Below the pieces are notes generated by a model. That model was not told where the DNA came from. It saw only the letters and a list, made by a program, of their open reading frames with translations, and made no database searches. A stretch of 24,376 bases of DNA from Candidatus Latescibacterota bacterium (GTDB lineage: Bacteria > Latescibacterota > UBA2968 > UBA8231), in the NCBI GenBank assembly GCA_021295675.1, contig JAGWBY010000048.1:17977-42352 (forward strand). The letters run 5' to 3'. The position numbers were made by a program, and so were the translations under genes. Each line of letters starts with the position of its first letter. Positions within the stretch are counted from its first letter, which is position 1. Below are positions 15,000-22,305 of this stretch, piece by piece.

Positions 15000-15719
15000 C
15001 TACTCCGCGCTTTCAGGCGAGCGTTGTCCTTTGTCGGCAACGTAGAGGAAGAGTCGAGCTAGGTGTCCAGCTTCGTCGTCGCGCGCCAGCAGGTTGTCGT
15101 CGGTGGGCTTCTCATCGCGCGCCACGCCCACGGCGTAGCCCAAGAGCGCGCCCAGCGGTTTGGCCGCCAGATTGACCAACCAGATGGCGGCAAAGACGCC
15201 GACGAAGAGGATGATGGAGAAGAGGTACACCTGCTGGCCGATTGCGCGTTGAATTTTTAGCGCAATCAGACCGGTGTCCATGCCCACGTGAACCGTCCCG
15301 GCAACGCCGGCGAGAATCGGACTGCCCACTTCGACGAAATCGCCCATCCCAGGCAGGCTGCGCTCCACCGTCTCCATGTTAAACGGATCGCTGGCGCGAA
15401 TTTCTGCGGGAATGCCCGGCACAAAGGTGTGGGCGAGAAACTCGCCTGCTTCGTCGGTGATGTAGATGTACTTGATGCCCTGAATTTCGACGAACTGATC
15501 GATGAGCGACTGCAAGGCCGACAAGTCGCGATTTAAGAGAATATCGACGCTGGAATCGGCGATGGTTTTGGCAATGTCGCGGCTGTTGCTCTCGTATTCG
15601 GCCGACAGGTGCGTATCGACCGTATAGACGCAGAGAATGGAGGTCGATAGGCCGATCAAGCCAAACAGGGCAAAGACGCCGAACAGCGTTTTCTTAAAGA
15701 GCTTTTGGACTTTTATCAT
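15000..15719 (-). CDS. Membrane sensor with Cache-like periplasmic domain and HAMP-like segment, no output domain
   Basis: The 239-residue protein has a first membrane helix (about 13-32), a periplasmic domain (33-163) with IKYIYITDEAGEFLAHTFVP, typical of PDC/Cache-like sensors, a second helix (164-184), and a HAMP-like segment (185-230) with AKPLGALLGYAVGVA and DDEAGHLARLF. It stops after HAMP: no histidine kinase, cyclase or phosphatase follows. Its ATG overlaps the stop of the binding-protein gene by one base (TGATG), so the two were translated together. Periplasmic binding proteins of this class often feed such sensors. The missing output domain suggests truncation. A repeat element begins 28 bases beyond its stop. 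Confidence 0.75.
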   Translation of the reverse strand: MIKVQKLFKKTLFGVFALFGLIGLSTSILCVYTVDTHLSAEYESNSRDIAKTIADSSVDILLNRDLSALQSLIDQFVEIQGIKYIYITDEAGEFLAHTFVPGIPAEIRASDPFNMETVERSLPGMGDFVEVGSPILAGVAGTVHVGMDTGLIALKIQRAIGQQVYLFSIILFVGVFAAIWLVNLAAKPLGALLGYAVGVARDEKPTDDNLLARDDEAGHLARLFLYVADKGQRSPESAE

Positions 15720-16225
15720 CAGGCAAACCTAACGCGCCAATCGTCCAAGGGGACAAAACGGCCTTCATTGACTACCGTGTAGTACACGCGTTGGAGCCCT
15801 TGGCGACGGTCGGGACCAAAGGAAACCTGTTCGCCAATGCCGAGATCGAAGTCCGCGACGGAGAACACCGCGTCTTCGAGTTGGTTGCGCTGCGGCTCGG
15901 ACCCGAGGCGGTGCAAAATTTCGACCAGCAACTTGGCGTTGAGAAAGCCTTCGAGACTGACGAAGCTGTGGTCAAAGGGCGTATAGGGGTCTTGTAACAG
16001 CTCCGCAGGCGGCTGGGGGGCGTATCGGCTCATCAAGTCGCGGTACTCTTGGACTGCGGGTATGGACGTGTCCTCGTAACTGGGCACCACTTGGGAGTTG
16101 ACCAGCCATTGCGTATAGCGCTGGCTGTCGTCGCGCCCTTCGGTGAGCAGCTTGAGGAGATTTTCGCTGCCGACAAACGACAGGTTGGCAAAGGATCGAC
16201 GGCATCGCGGGCGAAAGCCGCACAA
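15719..16225 (-). CDS. Binding protein C-terminal frame
   Basis: The genuine part starts near 16200 with FANLSFVGSENLLKLLTEG, then YTQWLVNSQVVPSYEDTSIP, EYRDLMSRYAPQPPAELL and FDHSFVSLEGFLNAKLLVEI, and ends in VYYTVVNEGRFVPLDDW. This is the usual C-terminal lobe of the family. The stop TGA (15719-15721) overlaps the sensor ATG in a TGATG arrangement. The 14 or so residues before FANLSF are frame-shifted reading. Confidence 0.6.
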   Translation of the reverse strand: MCGFRPRCRRSFANLSFVGSENLLKLLTEGRDDSQRYTQWLVNSQVVPSYEDTSIPAVQEYRDLMSRYAPQPPAELLQDPYTPFDHSFVSLEGFLNAKLLVEILHRLGSEPQRNQLEDAVFSVADFDLGIGEQVSFGPDRRQGLQRVYYTVVNEGRFVPLDDWRVRFA

Positions 16226-16917
16226 GCGGCATAGGCCCCGATGCAGATCACCGCTTCGGGCTTGGCTTCCTTGAGGATTTCGACCTGTTTGCGCATCGTG
16301 CCGGTGAATCGTTCGCCGCGCCGGTAGGTGGCCTCGCCGACGATTTGTTCGCCGTGTTTTTTTAGGGCGCTGCGCACGCCGGCCCAGCCGCTGCGGCCGT
16401 ACGCATCGGCCTGATAGAACACGGCAATGCGCCGACGGTTGATGCGCACGAAATTATCGACTAAGCCAGCCGTTTCTTGGCGATAGGAGGCGCGTAGATT
16501 AAAGGCGAAGGTGCCATAGGGTGGCTCGCGCTGAGGTTGTGCGCCGGTGAAGGGGAAGAACAGCAGGATGTTCTGGTCTTGGAATTTCTTGAGGATGGGC
16601 AACACGCGCGTCACCGTTGGCGTGCCAACGTAGCCGAACAGCAAAAACACCTGATCGTCGAGCATCAGCTTCATGGTGTTTTTGACCGAAGGGCCGGGTA
16701 GGCTTTGACCTGTACGGTGCGGCCAGCTATGCCACCTTGCTGATTTACGTGGGTAAAGTACGCACCGGCCCCCCGATAGAGTTCGATGCCCAACCCTCGG
16801 GAGGGGCCAGAGAAAGCGGCGGACGTGCCGAGGATGATCTCGGTATCGGTCACGCCAGATTTTGTTAGACGGTCGGCAAAGGCCCGCAGTGCGTGCCACC
16901 AAGGGGCGACCAAGCAA
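16033..16917 (-). CDS. Binding protein central frame
   Basis: Only the part from about 16700 to 16205 is genuine. It reads VKNTMKLMLDDQVFLLFGYV, GTPTVTRVLPILKKFQDQNI, PPYGTFAFNLRASYRQETAG, RIAVFYQADAYGRSGWAGV and EAVICIGAYAACAAFARDA, the central lobes of a Peripla_BP_6 protein. The residues before VKNTMK and after RDAVDP are readings of neighbouring coding frames. No own ribosome site is seen. Confidence 0.55.
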   Translation of the reverse strand: MLGRPLVARTAGLCRPSNKIWRDRYRDHPRHVRRFLWPLPRVGHRTLSGGRCVLYPRKSARWHSWPHRTGQSLPGPSVKNTMKLMLDDQVFLLFGYVGTPTVTRVLPILKKFQDQNILLFFPFTGAQPQREPPYGTFAFNLRASYRQETAGLVDNFVRINRRRIAVFYQADAYGRSGWAGVRSALKKHGEQIVGEATYRRGERFTGTMRKQVEILKEAKPEAVICIGAYAACAAFARDAVDPLPTCRLSAAKISSSCSPKGATTASAIRNGWSTPKWCPVTRTRPYPQSKSTAT

Positions 16918-16964
16918 CCGGTAAGGCCGGCACGGAGCAGCGATCGCCGCGTCATTGCTCGCAT
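16671..16964 (-). CDS. Binding protein N-terminal frame with Tat signal
   Basis: From ATG 16964 this open frame gives about 97 residues. It contains the twin-arginine motif TRRSLLRAG with a hydrophobic stretch, then the first beta-alpha unit of a type I periplasmic binding fold (TEIILGTSAAFSGPSRGLG, GAGAYFTHVNQQGGIAGRTV). The last residues ALRSKTP are out-of-frame reading after the break. Starting at 16964 places the Arg-Arg pair five residues from the N-terminus; the open frame extends to 17066, but that part does not look like signal sequence. Confidence 0.6.
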   Translation of the reverse strand: MRAMTRRSLLRAGLTGCLVAPWWHALRAFADRLTKSGVTDTEIILGTSAAFSGPSRGLGIELYRGAGAYFTHVNQQGGIAGRTVQVKAYPALRSKTP

Positions 16965-17197
16965 ACAGTTACCGCTAGCTTCTTTCTGCTGGAGGGGGCC
17001 AGCATGTGGTCGGGATATAAGGCAAATAAAGGAACTTTGCTGGTCGTGGGTCAAGTTCGTTCGCAATAGTTAGGTGCTGAAGGTTTGTCCGTCGGTGCGA
17101 CTATGGCGATGCGGATTTTTGGGGTGGACTTGCGACGGTTTTTGGCAGTTTTTTGGGGCGACCAATCCTACCACCCGCCAGACCCACAGGAGCCTCT
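16965..17197. promoter_or_regulatory. Divergent region between binding-protein operon and propeller gene
   Basis: This 233-bp gap separates two divergent units. On the minus strand TTATATCCCGACC (about 17008-17020) lies 44 bases before the binding-protein ATG and resembles the TATCCCAWA motif. On the plus strand AGGAG (17188-17192) sets the start of the propeller gene at ATG 17198. I see no clear plus-strand promoter. Confidence 0.4.
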
Positions 17198-18154
17198 ATG
17201 CAATCTCTCACCTCCCGCGCTCCCACCTTACCGCCGACTCTGCGCCCGCGCGTGGCCTATTACGACTTGGGCATCCCCTTTGTCGGTGCCGTGTGGAACG
17301 GCTTCTCCATCACCTACGATCCCGCCAATGGGCACACCTTGGCTTGGGGTGCTGAATTCTCGCAGGACGGGGCGCACTACTTTTGCAACGACCTCGACAC
17401 TGGCAGCTTGGAAGTTTTTCCCATGCCCTGCCGCGAGCACGGCCCGGTCTTCCAAGCCGCAGACGGCACCATTTACGCCCGGATCATGTCCGGCTTGTCG
17501 GCCGATCACGGCCACCATCTCATGGTCTTTGACGCCCAGGCCCGCACCTTCAGCAGTCTGGGGCGTCCCGCCCCCGGCGATCAGCGCCTCCTGTGTATGG
17601 AGGAGTGCAACGGCCTGTTGTATATGGGCGGCCACGAACTGGCCGAACTGTTCTGCTACGACCCGCAAAAGCGGTGCTTTGACAAACTCTGTCGCCCGTT
17701 TGCCCCGCCTACCGACCGCCTAGTGAACATCCAATTGCTGCCCGATGGCCGGCTGCTGCTCAGTGGCTATCCGGCCGTCCCGGCCAAAATCTACGATGTG
17801 GAAAGCGGTCAGTTGAGCGATGTACCGCCCGGAGCCGAGGGGATTGCCGGCGCTGTATCCGAAGGGGATCGCCTGTTTTTGGCGGCTGGCGAGCAAGTGC
17901 GCGTGCTCGAGGCTGATTTTACTGAGGTGGCTCGCCTCGACAGCCATAGCGCGGCGCTCGCGCTCTTAGCCTTGGGTCGCAATAGCCGCGCGAGTGAACG
18001 CGGGGTGGTGTACGCTTGGGCTGGGGACCGATTGGTAGCCATCGACGCCCAGACCTTGGACATCCGCTCCATTTGCCAAGGTCCTTTCGTCGGCATATCG
18101 GGGCTGAGCAAAGACGGCCATTTGGTCTTCGCCCAAGTCGCGGGATACTGGTGA
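17198..18154 (+). CDS. Beta-propeller-like repeat protein, N-terminal part (gene continues in another frame)
   Basis: From ATG 17198, chosen for AGGAG six bases upstream, the frame gives 318 residues of regular beta-strand repeats with blocks such as GPVFQAADGTIYARIMSG, MEECNGLLYMGGHELAELF, CYDPQKRCFDKL, LLPDGRLLLSGYPAVPAKIYD and DGHLVFAQVA. The period of about 45-60 residues and the recurring DG.IY/LF.YDP pattern suggest a WD40/Kelch/SMP30-like propeller. There is no signal peptide. The stop TGA at 18152 interrupts a repeat. The neighbouring frame reads RDTGDREERSFEVYQG and carries on to the stop at 19172, so a one-base change near 18145 splits a single gene of about 657 residues. No enzyme motif identified. 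Confidence 0.65.
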   Translation: MQSLTSRAPTLPPTLRPRVAYYDLGIPFVGAVWNGFSITYDPANGHTLAWGAEFSQDGAHYFCNDLDTGSLEVFPMPCREHGPVFQAADGTIYARIMSGLSADHGHHLMVFDAQARTFSSLGRPAPGDQRLLCMEECNGLLYMGGHELAELFCYDPQKRCFDKLCRPFAPPTDRLVNIQLLPDGRLLLSGYPAVPAKIYDVESGQLSDVPPGAEGIAGAVSEGDRLFLAAGEQVRVLEADFTEVARLDSHSAALALLALGRNSRASERGVVYAWAGDRLVAIDAQTLDIRSICQGPFVGISGLSKDGHLVFAQVAGYW

Positions 18155-18260
18155 CCGGGAGGAACGCAGTTTTGAGGTCTATCAAGGCTGTCGCGGCAGC
18201 GCGGTATGCGCCCTAGGGAAAGGGCCCGACGGCAAAATCTACGGCACCAATATCTACGGC

Positions 18261-19172
18261 ATGCACCTGTGCGCCATTGATCCCGCTACGGATGCAATAG
18301 AAGATTTGGGTTACACTTGGTCTGGCGGCGAACTCTACCACGTCCACGCCCACAAAGACAAGCTCTACGTGGGTAGCTACGGTGGCTCCAACATCGGCGT
18401 GTACGACCCGAGTCGGCCGTGGAGTCCTGGCGCGGAGGCCGACAGCAATCCGCGCAATTGGGGGCAGTTGGGCCAGAATCAGAACCGACCCTTTGAGGCG
18501 GTGACCGGCCCCGATGGTCGCATTTACGTGGCCAACCGCAGCAACTATGGCATTCCCGGCGGCTCCTTGGCTTCGTACGATCCCGCGACCGGCCTCGATG
18601 ATAGGGAAATCTACCTCGACTCCGAGCAAAGCGTGCAGTGCGTGGCCGCGGACCAACGCTATGTGTACGGTGGTACCAGCATTTACGGGGGGCGCGGCTC
18701 GGAAATTACTACCAGCGACGGCTTGTTATTTGTTTTTGACCCCCAGACTAAGCAGCGCGTTTGCCAATTGCGTCCGGTGGAAGGGGCCAACACGGTCACC
18801 AGCTTGGCCGCTCACCCCTCGGGGCTGGTTTTTGGCACTACGGACAACCGCCGCTTGTTCGCTTTCGACCCGGAGCGGTTTGTCGTGGAAGAAGTGATAG
18901 GTCCCCTGCGCTCGGAGGGAACTCGATTGATGGGCGTGCCCGAAGGGGTGGAGATGTTCCCGCTGATCAGCGCCTCTGACGGCTTTATTTATGGCCTGAC
19001 GCGCTTCGACTTATTCCGCATAGACGGCTCGTCCCGCGTCCTGACCTATCTCAACGATCCGCCCCTGCCCGAACTCTACGCCTTGACCGAAGGAAATCCC
19101 GGCGTGCTCTACATGAGCGCCGGCACCCACGTCATCAAGTGCCTGCTGAGGCCGCCGCCCTTTTACCGCTGA
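18261..19172 (+). CDS. Beta-propeller-like repeat protein, C-terminal part
   Basis: The listed start is an internal ATG. Coding evidence in this frame extends back to about 18142 (SFEVYQGCRGSAVCALG, GPDGKIYGTNIYG), so this is the second half of the gene starting at 17198. The repeats continue: GELYHVHAHKDKLYVGSYGG, FEAVTGPDGRIYVANRSNYG, VQCVAADQRYVYGGTSIYGG, SLAAHPSGLVFGTTDN, ISASDGFIYGLTRFDLFRID and PGVLYMSAGTHVIKCLL. Together the two parts would close one propeller of about seven or more blades or two smaller ones. A palindromic repeat element follows 11 bases after the stop. Confidence 0.65.
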   Translation: MHLCAIDPATDAIEDLGYTWSGGELYHVHAHKDKLYVGSYGGSNIGVYDPSRPWSPGAEADSNPRNWGQLGQNQNRPFEAVTGPDGRIYVANRSNYGIPGGSLASYDPATGLDDREIYLDSEQSVQCVAADQRYVYGGTSIYGGRGSEITTSDGLLFVFDPQTKQRVCQLRPVEGANTVTSLAAHPSGLVFGTTDNRRLFAFDPERFVVEEVIGPLRSEGTRLMGVPEGVEMFPLISASDGFIYGLTRFDLFRIDGSSRVLTYLNDPPLPELYALTEGNPGVLYMSAGTHVIKCLLRPPPFYR

Positions 19173-19183
19173 GGAGGTGGTCT

Positions 19184-19314
19184 GAGATGCTTCGCTTCGC
19201 TCAGCATGACACGGTGCAGCAGAGCACCCACTTGTCATGCTGAGCGAAGCGAAGCGGAGTCGAAGCATCTGATACCTCGATGGCCATGCGTAACGTTACT
19301 ATCGTGTACTTAGC
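19184..19314. repeat. Palindromic REP/MITE-like repeat, copy 2
   Basis: Left arm 19184-19210 and right arm 19234-19270 form a stem with the same GCTTCGCTCAGCATGAC core as copy 1. The right flank (CCATGCGTAACGT and outer end TACTATCGTGTACTTAG, 19297-19313) matches copy 1. That outer end, inverted, agrees with the left outer end of copy 1 in 16 of 17 bases. The left outer end is missing here. It lies between two convergent genes and probably ends transcription of both. Confidence 0.85.
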
Positions 19315-19330
19315 CGCTGAGATTAGGTCG

Positions 19331-20113
19331 CTATGCGAGGGCTTCCCGCACTACTTGTCCGGCCCAATCCGGTGCCGGTGCCACTTCTAGCAAAGCGGCA
19401 ATGGTAGTTGGGTTGTCGATGATGCTCACCGGCTCCTGCAAGCTCCGTCCGGGGGATATCGCAGGACCGGAGATTACCCACGGGATGGTCATGTCCTCGT
19501 CCATTTCCGTGCCGTGGGTGCGCTCGTGCCCGCCGTGGTCGCTGGTGACGATGGCTACGGTCTCTTCTTGGTTGACTGCCTCCAGCACCGCGCCAATGGC
19601 TGTATCGGCCCGCCCAATAGTGGCCAGATATTCGGCCGACATCCAGCCGTGGTCGTGGCCAGCTATATCGGTGCAGCCTAGATAGACAAAGGCGAAATCG
19701 GGCGTCCATTCCCGCAGTGTCGCCGCGGCCAAGCTGGCCAATTCTAAATCGCCGTTTGGCTCGTGGCAATTGTTCATATAGTACGAGCGGTCCAGCGAGC
19801 CTGGATCGGCCAGATCGCGCAATTGCTCCCAGTTATAGAAGAAGGCCGTGCGCTTGCCAGCTTGGTGCAGCACGTCGACTAAGCTGGGCACGGGTCTGAC
19901 TTGGGGTACCCAAGTGTTGGTGAGGATGCCGTGCCGCTGTGGGGTCACGCCGCGAAACATGGAGGTGTGGCAGGGCAAGGTAGATGAGGGCATTACGGTG
20001 CGGGCCGTATAGGTGCTGGCACCCTCGCTGATCAAGCGATCGACGTGGGGGGTGGAGGCCTGTTGCAAGCCGTCGGGCCGCAGTCCGTCGAGGACAAAGA
20101 GGATGACGCGCAT
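19331..20113 (-). CDS. Alkaline-phosphatase-superfamily enzyme (nucleotide pyrophosphatase/phosphodiesterase type)
   Basis: ATG 20113 (ribosome site AAGAAAGGAAT) gives 260 residues. The frame is open further upstream, but that part is only the shadow of the dehydrogenase gene. Metal and active-site blocks fit the superfamily: LFVLDGLRPDG (Asp9), ARTVMPSSTLPCHTSMFRG with a Ser/Thr nucleophile near residues 44-45, TDIAGHDHGW (Asp149, His153), SDHGGHERTHG (Asp192, His193), and the late STHG-like region replaced by NPTTIAALL. Such two-metal enzymes hydrolyse phosphate, phosphonate or sulfate mono- or diesters. At 260 residues it is on the short side. It lacks a signal peptide and is probably cytoplasmic. 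It is the last gene of a four-gene operon, 32 bases after the dehydrogenase. Confidence 0.8.
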   Translation of the reverse strand: MRVILFVLDGLRPDGLQQASTPHVDRLISEGASTYTARTVMPSSTLPCHTSMFRGVTPQRHGILTNTWVPQVRPVPSLVDVLHQAGKRTAFFYNWEQLRDLADPGSLDRSYYMNNCHEPNGDLELASLAAATLREWTPDFAFVYLGCTDIAGHDHGWMSAEYLATIGRADTAIGAVLEAVNQEETVAIVTSDHGGHERTHGTEMDEDMTIPWVISGPAISPGRSLQEPVSIIDNPTTIAALLEVAPAPDWAGQVVREALA

Positions 20114-20145
20114 GGGATTCCTTTCTTGGGGGGATACTGATGCGA

Positions 20146-21195
20146 TTACGCGCTTGCGTACAGTTCCGCATCGTGCGGTTTCAGCGGATACTTCGGCACT
20201 ACACCTTGGTTGACGATGTTTTCCGGCGCTGGCCAGTGGCCCTTGAGGACGGAGGCCAGATTGCAGACGCCCGTGCGCGCCACGTCTTCGCCCGACTGCA
20301 CCGAGTGGGCAGAGACGTGGGACGTCATCAGGACGTTGTCTAGTTCCATGAGAGGATGCTGCAAGGTCTGATCTTCGTCCGTGAACACGTTGAGCCACTC
20401 GTAGGTGTCCAGCGCTGCGCCAGCCAGTGGCCCCTCCCGCAGGACCCGCACCAGCGCGTCTTCATCTACCAAAGCGCCGCGAGACGTGTTGATTAGGTAG
20501 GATCCCGGCTTCATCTTGCGCAGTAGCTCTTCGTCGAACATGTGGTAGGTGTCCGCATTCAAGGGCACCTGCAAGGAGACGAAGTCGGACTCGGCTAGTA
20601 GCGTTTTTAGGTCCACCATTTCGATGTCCAAGTCTGACGGTAGGGGTGCCTGCAGGTTTCTGCGCGTGGCCAAGACCCGGAGGCCGAAGGCGCTGGCGCG
20701 GCGGGCGACCATTTCGCCGGTGGCTCCGAAGCCGACGATGCCCAGCGCACAGGTGGAGAGTCGCTGCAACTGGGTGGACTCGGCGCGGGCTTGGCGGAAG
20801 CGGCCGGCGCGCATGAACTGCTCCATCCTCGGTAGTTGGCGGGCTAAAGACAGCAGCATGGCCATGATGTGGTCGGTCATTTCCTCGGCGCAGAAGAAAG
20901 GGGCATTGGAGACGATGATGCCGCATTCCGTGGCCTTTGCTACGGCGATTTTATCGGTGCCGTTGCCGAGGCGGGAGATCAGGCGACAGCGGTCCAGCGA
21001 TGCGACCACGGCCGCGGGCAAGCCGGTCGAGATGACGGCGACGGCATCGCAGTTAGCTAGCTGGCGAATGAGTTCCTGCGGGTTTTCTTCTTCGACGTAT
21101 TCAGGTTCGATGCCGAACTTGGCGTACAGCGATTGCTCCAGCTCGCCGGCTGGATACAGGGTGGCGTTGAGGCGGACGAAGCGGAAGGACGCCAT
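20146..21195 (-). CDS. NAD-dependent D-2-hydroxyacid dehydrogenase family protein
   Basis: The 349-residue protein shows the two-domain D-isomer-specific 2-hydroxyacid dehydrogenase fold (relatives include SerA and CtBP). The nucleotide-binding loop is GIVGFGATGEMVARRASAFG (GxGxxG at 155-160). The catalytic residues are Arg239 in LINTSRGALVDEDAL, Glu266 in AALDTYEW and His293 in TSHVSAHS. SRLGNGTDKIAVAKATECGI and VSNAPFFCAEEMTDHIMAML are the usual substrate and helix blocks. It would oxidise a 2-hydroxyacid or reduce a 2-ketoacid with NAD(H). It is intact. No strong ribosome site is seen. It starts 30 bases after the MBL-fold gene, in the same operon. Confidence 0.88.
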   Translation of the reverse strand: MASFRFVRLNATLYPAGELEQSLYAKFGIEPEYVEEENPQELIRQLANCDAVAVISTGLPAAVVASLDRCRLISRLGNGTDKIAVAKATECGIIVSNAPFFCAEEMTDHIMAMLLSLARQLPRMEQFMRAGRFRQARAESTQLQRLSTCALGIVGFGATGEMVARRASAFGLRVLATRRNLQAPLPSDLDIEMVDLKTLLAESDFVSLQVPLNADTYHMFDEELLRKMKPGSYLINTSRGALVDEDALVRVLREGPLAGAALDTYEWLNVFTDEDQTLQHPLMELDNVLMTSHVSAHSVQSGEDVARTGVCNLASVLKGHWPAPENIVNQGVVPKYPLKPHDAELYASA

Positions 21196-21225
21196 GACTC
21201 TGAACCGATCACCAGACCACTTCCA

Positions 21226-22056
21226 TCATGTCCCGCGCTCGAAGACGCTTTTTACCTCGGCGATTCCCTGAGTGGTCTCCTCTGCGGAATCGAGGGTCGG
21301 AGACTGGTGATTGATTACCAAGCGCTTGGCACCGGCCTCGGCGGCCATGCGTCCAGCGTTCAGGGTGCCGGTTTCGGAGATGACGCTGGGGAAGGTTTGG
21401 ATTTTCTCCTCCCGGTGCACGGCCTCCATCACGAACAGGTCTGCGTCCTGGGCTAGCTCGACTACGGACTCGATCGGCGCGGTATCGCCGCTGAAGGCGA
21501 CGACGCCTTCTTCGGTCTCGAAGCGGAAGCCGTAGCATTCGATGTAGGGCTGGGCGTGTTTGACCTCGCGCGCATAGCAGGTCCAGCCTTCTCCTGATGC
21601 CACTTTTCCCTCGGCGTATTCGGTTGTGTGAACTACCGGTTCCGGCCTGGAATCGCCTACGCCGCCGCGCATCTGGTAGGCGTGGACGCTCATGGGATGG
21701 CTGGTGCGGGCGATCACGTCGTACCAGAAGAGGCCATCGGGACTCCAGATGCCGTCGGTTATGCGCTTGATCGGGGGAGGCCCGTAAACGCGCAGGTCTG
21801 GCTCGGTGCCGATGCACTGGTCGAAGCGGGTCATCAGGAAGCAGAGATAATCGGAGATGTGGTCGGAGTGCAGGTGGGTGAAAAACAGGTTGTGTACCGA
21901 GGTGCAGGGGATGCCCAAGCGGTGCATCTTAAAGGTCGATGCAGGGCCGCAGTCGATCATCAGCCGCTGGTCGCAGATTTCGAGAATGAAACAGGTGCCC
22001 CAGCGGTCGCGAGTGGGGGTGGGCGTACCGGCACCGACAATGTTTAGCTTTGGCAT
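21226..22056 (-). CDS. MBL-fold metallo-hydrolase (RNase Z/arylsulfatase-like branch)
   Basis: The 276-residue protein begins LNIVGAGTPTPTRDRWGTCF, typical of the RNase Z-like branch. It has the metal motif FFTHLHSDHISDY (His61, His63, Asp65, His66), a further ligand region near His167, Asp191 in FSGDTAPIESV, and a late His250 in VINHQSP. These bind two zinc ions used to hydrolyse esters, phosphodiesters or lactones. The size and the GDTAP block fit tRNase Z-like but non-tRNA enzymes of this superfamily; the substrate is unknown. A GGAG ribosome site precedes ATG 22056. It lies 33 bases after the small membrane protein gene and 30 before the dehydrogenase, so the operon appears to be one transcription unit. 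Confidence 0.85.
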   Translation of the reverse strand: MPKLNIVGAGTPTPTRDRWGTCFILEICDQRLMIDCGPASTFKMHRLGIPCTSVHNLFFTHLHSDHISDYLCFLMTRFDQCIGTEPDLRVYGPPPIKRITDGIWSPDGLFWYDVIARTSHPMSVHAYQMRGGVGDSRPEPVVHTTEYAEGKVASGEGWTCYAREVKHAQPYIECYGFRFETEEGVVAFSGDTAPIESVVELAQDADLFVMEAVHREEKIQTFPSVISETGTLNAGRMAAEAGAKRLVINHQSPTLDSAEETTQGIAEVKSVFERGT

Positions 22057-22089
22057 GGGATCGTCTCCAACACGTAGCCGCCGACCGCT

Positions 22090-22305
22090 CTAGTTATCTA
22101 TATCACTCGCCTTAGTTCGGGATCCTTCTAGCAATCCTTCTATGTGGGCTACGCGCTCTGCCAAACTTGATACGCGCCTATCTACTGCCGTTATTTTTTC
22201 GCTTAAACGCAATTCAACGCCCGAAATATCCTTAGTAAGTTTCCACAAAAACGCCAGAACAGCAGCTATTCCGGCTAAGGTAATCCCAGTGCCTAAATCA
22301 ATCAT
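22090..22305 (-). CDS. Small membrane protein with C-terminal coiled coil
   Basis: The 71-residue protein has one hydrophobic helix near the N-terminus (about residues 8-22, LAGIAAVLAFLWKL). A heptad-like coiled coil follows (SEKITAVDRRVSSLAERV and HIEGLLEGSR). The start is supported by the best ribosome site in the window, AAAGGAGG five bases before the ATG. Such small tail-in, coiled-coil-out proteins occur in many genomes without known function. It leads the operon of MBL hydrolase, dehydrogenase and phosphatase-like enzyme. A TATCCCAAA motif lies 62 bases upstream. It could be a membrane tether or regulator for the operon, which is inference from position only. Confidence 0.65.
   Translation of the reverse strand: MIDLGTGITLAGIAAVLAFLWKLTKDISGVELRLSEKITAVDRRVSSLAERVAHIEGLLEGSRTKASDIDN

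Larger units (their letters stand above)
15719..16964 (-). pseudogene. Tat-exported substrate-binding protein gene (Peripla_BP_6/LivK type) with two frame breaks
   Basis: Three frames spell one ABC-type binding protein of about 410 residues. It starts at ATG 16964 with a twin-arginine signal (MTRRSLLRAGLTG, then ALRAFA) and continues SGVTDTEIILGTSAAFSGPSRGLGIELYRG. At about 16690 the frame breaks after GRTVQVKAY. Relatives have an extra DDGY-type segment here, so a deletion of more than a base is likely. The next frame carries SVKNTMKLMLDDQVFLLFGYVGTPT through CIGAYAACAAFARDA. At about 16200 it breaks again, and FANLSFVGSENLLKLL continues to the stop at 15719. The family binds branched-chain amino acids, amides or other small ligands. 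No permease or ATPase genes are near, so it probably served the sensor immediately downstream. Confidence 0.75.

Noticed and set aside
19011..19268. An 85-residue minus-strand frame containing CHAERSEAS
   Set aside because: This is the well-known spurious translation of the palindromic GCTTCGCTCAGCATGAC repeat, overlapping the propeller gene end.
19331..20398. An upstream start at 20398 for the phosphatase-superfamily gene
   Set aside because: The extra 95 residues are out-of-frame reading of the dehydrogenase gene. ATG 20113 has a good ribosome site and the conserved VILFVLDGLRPDG follows directly.
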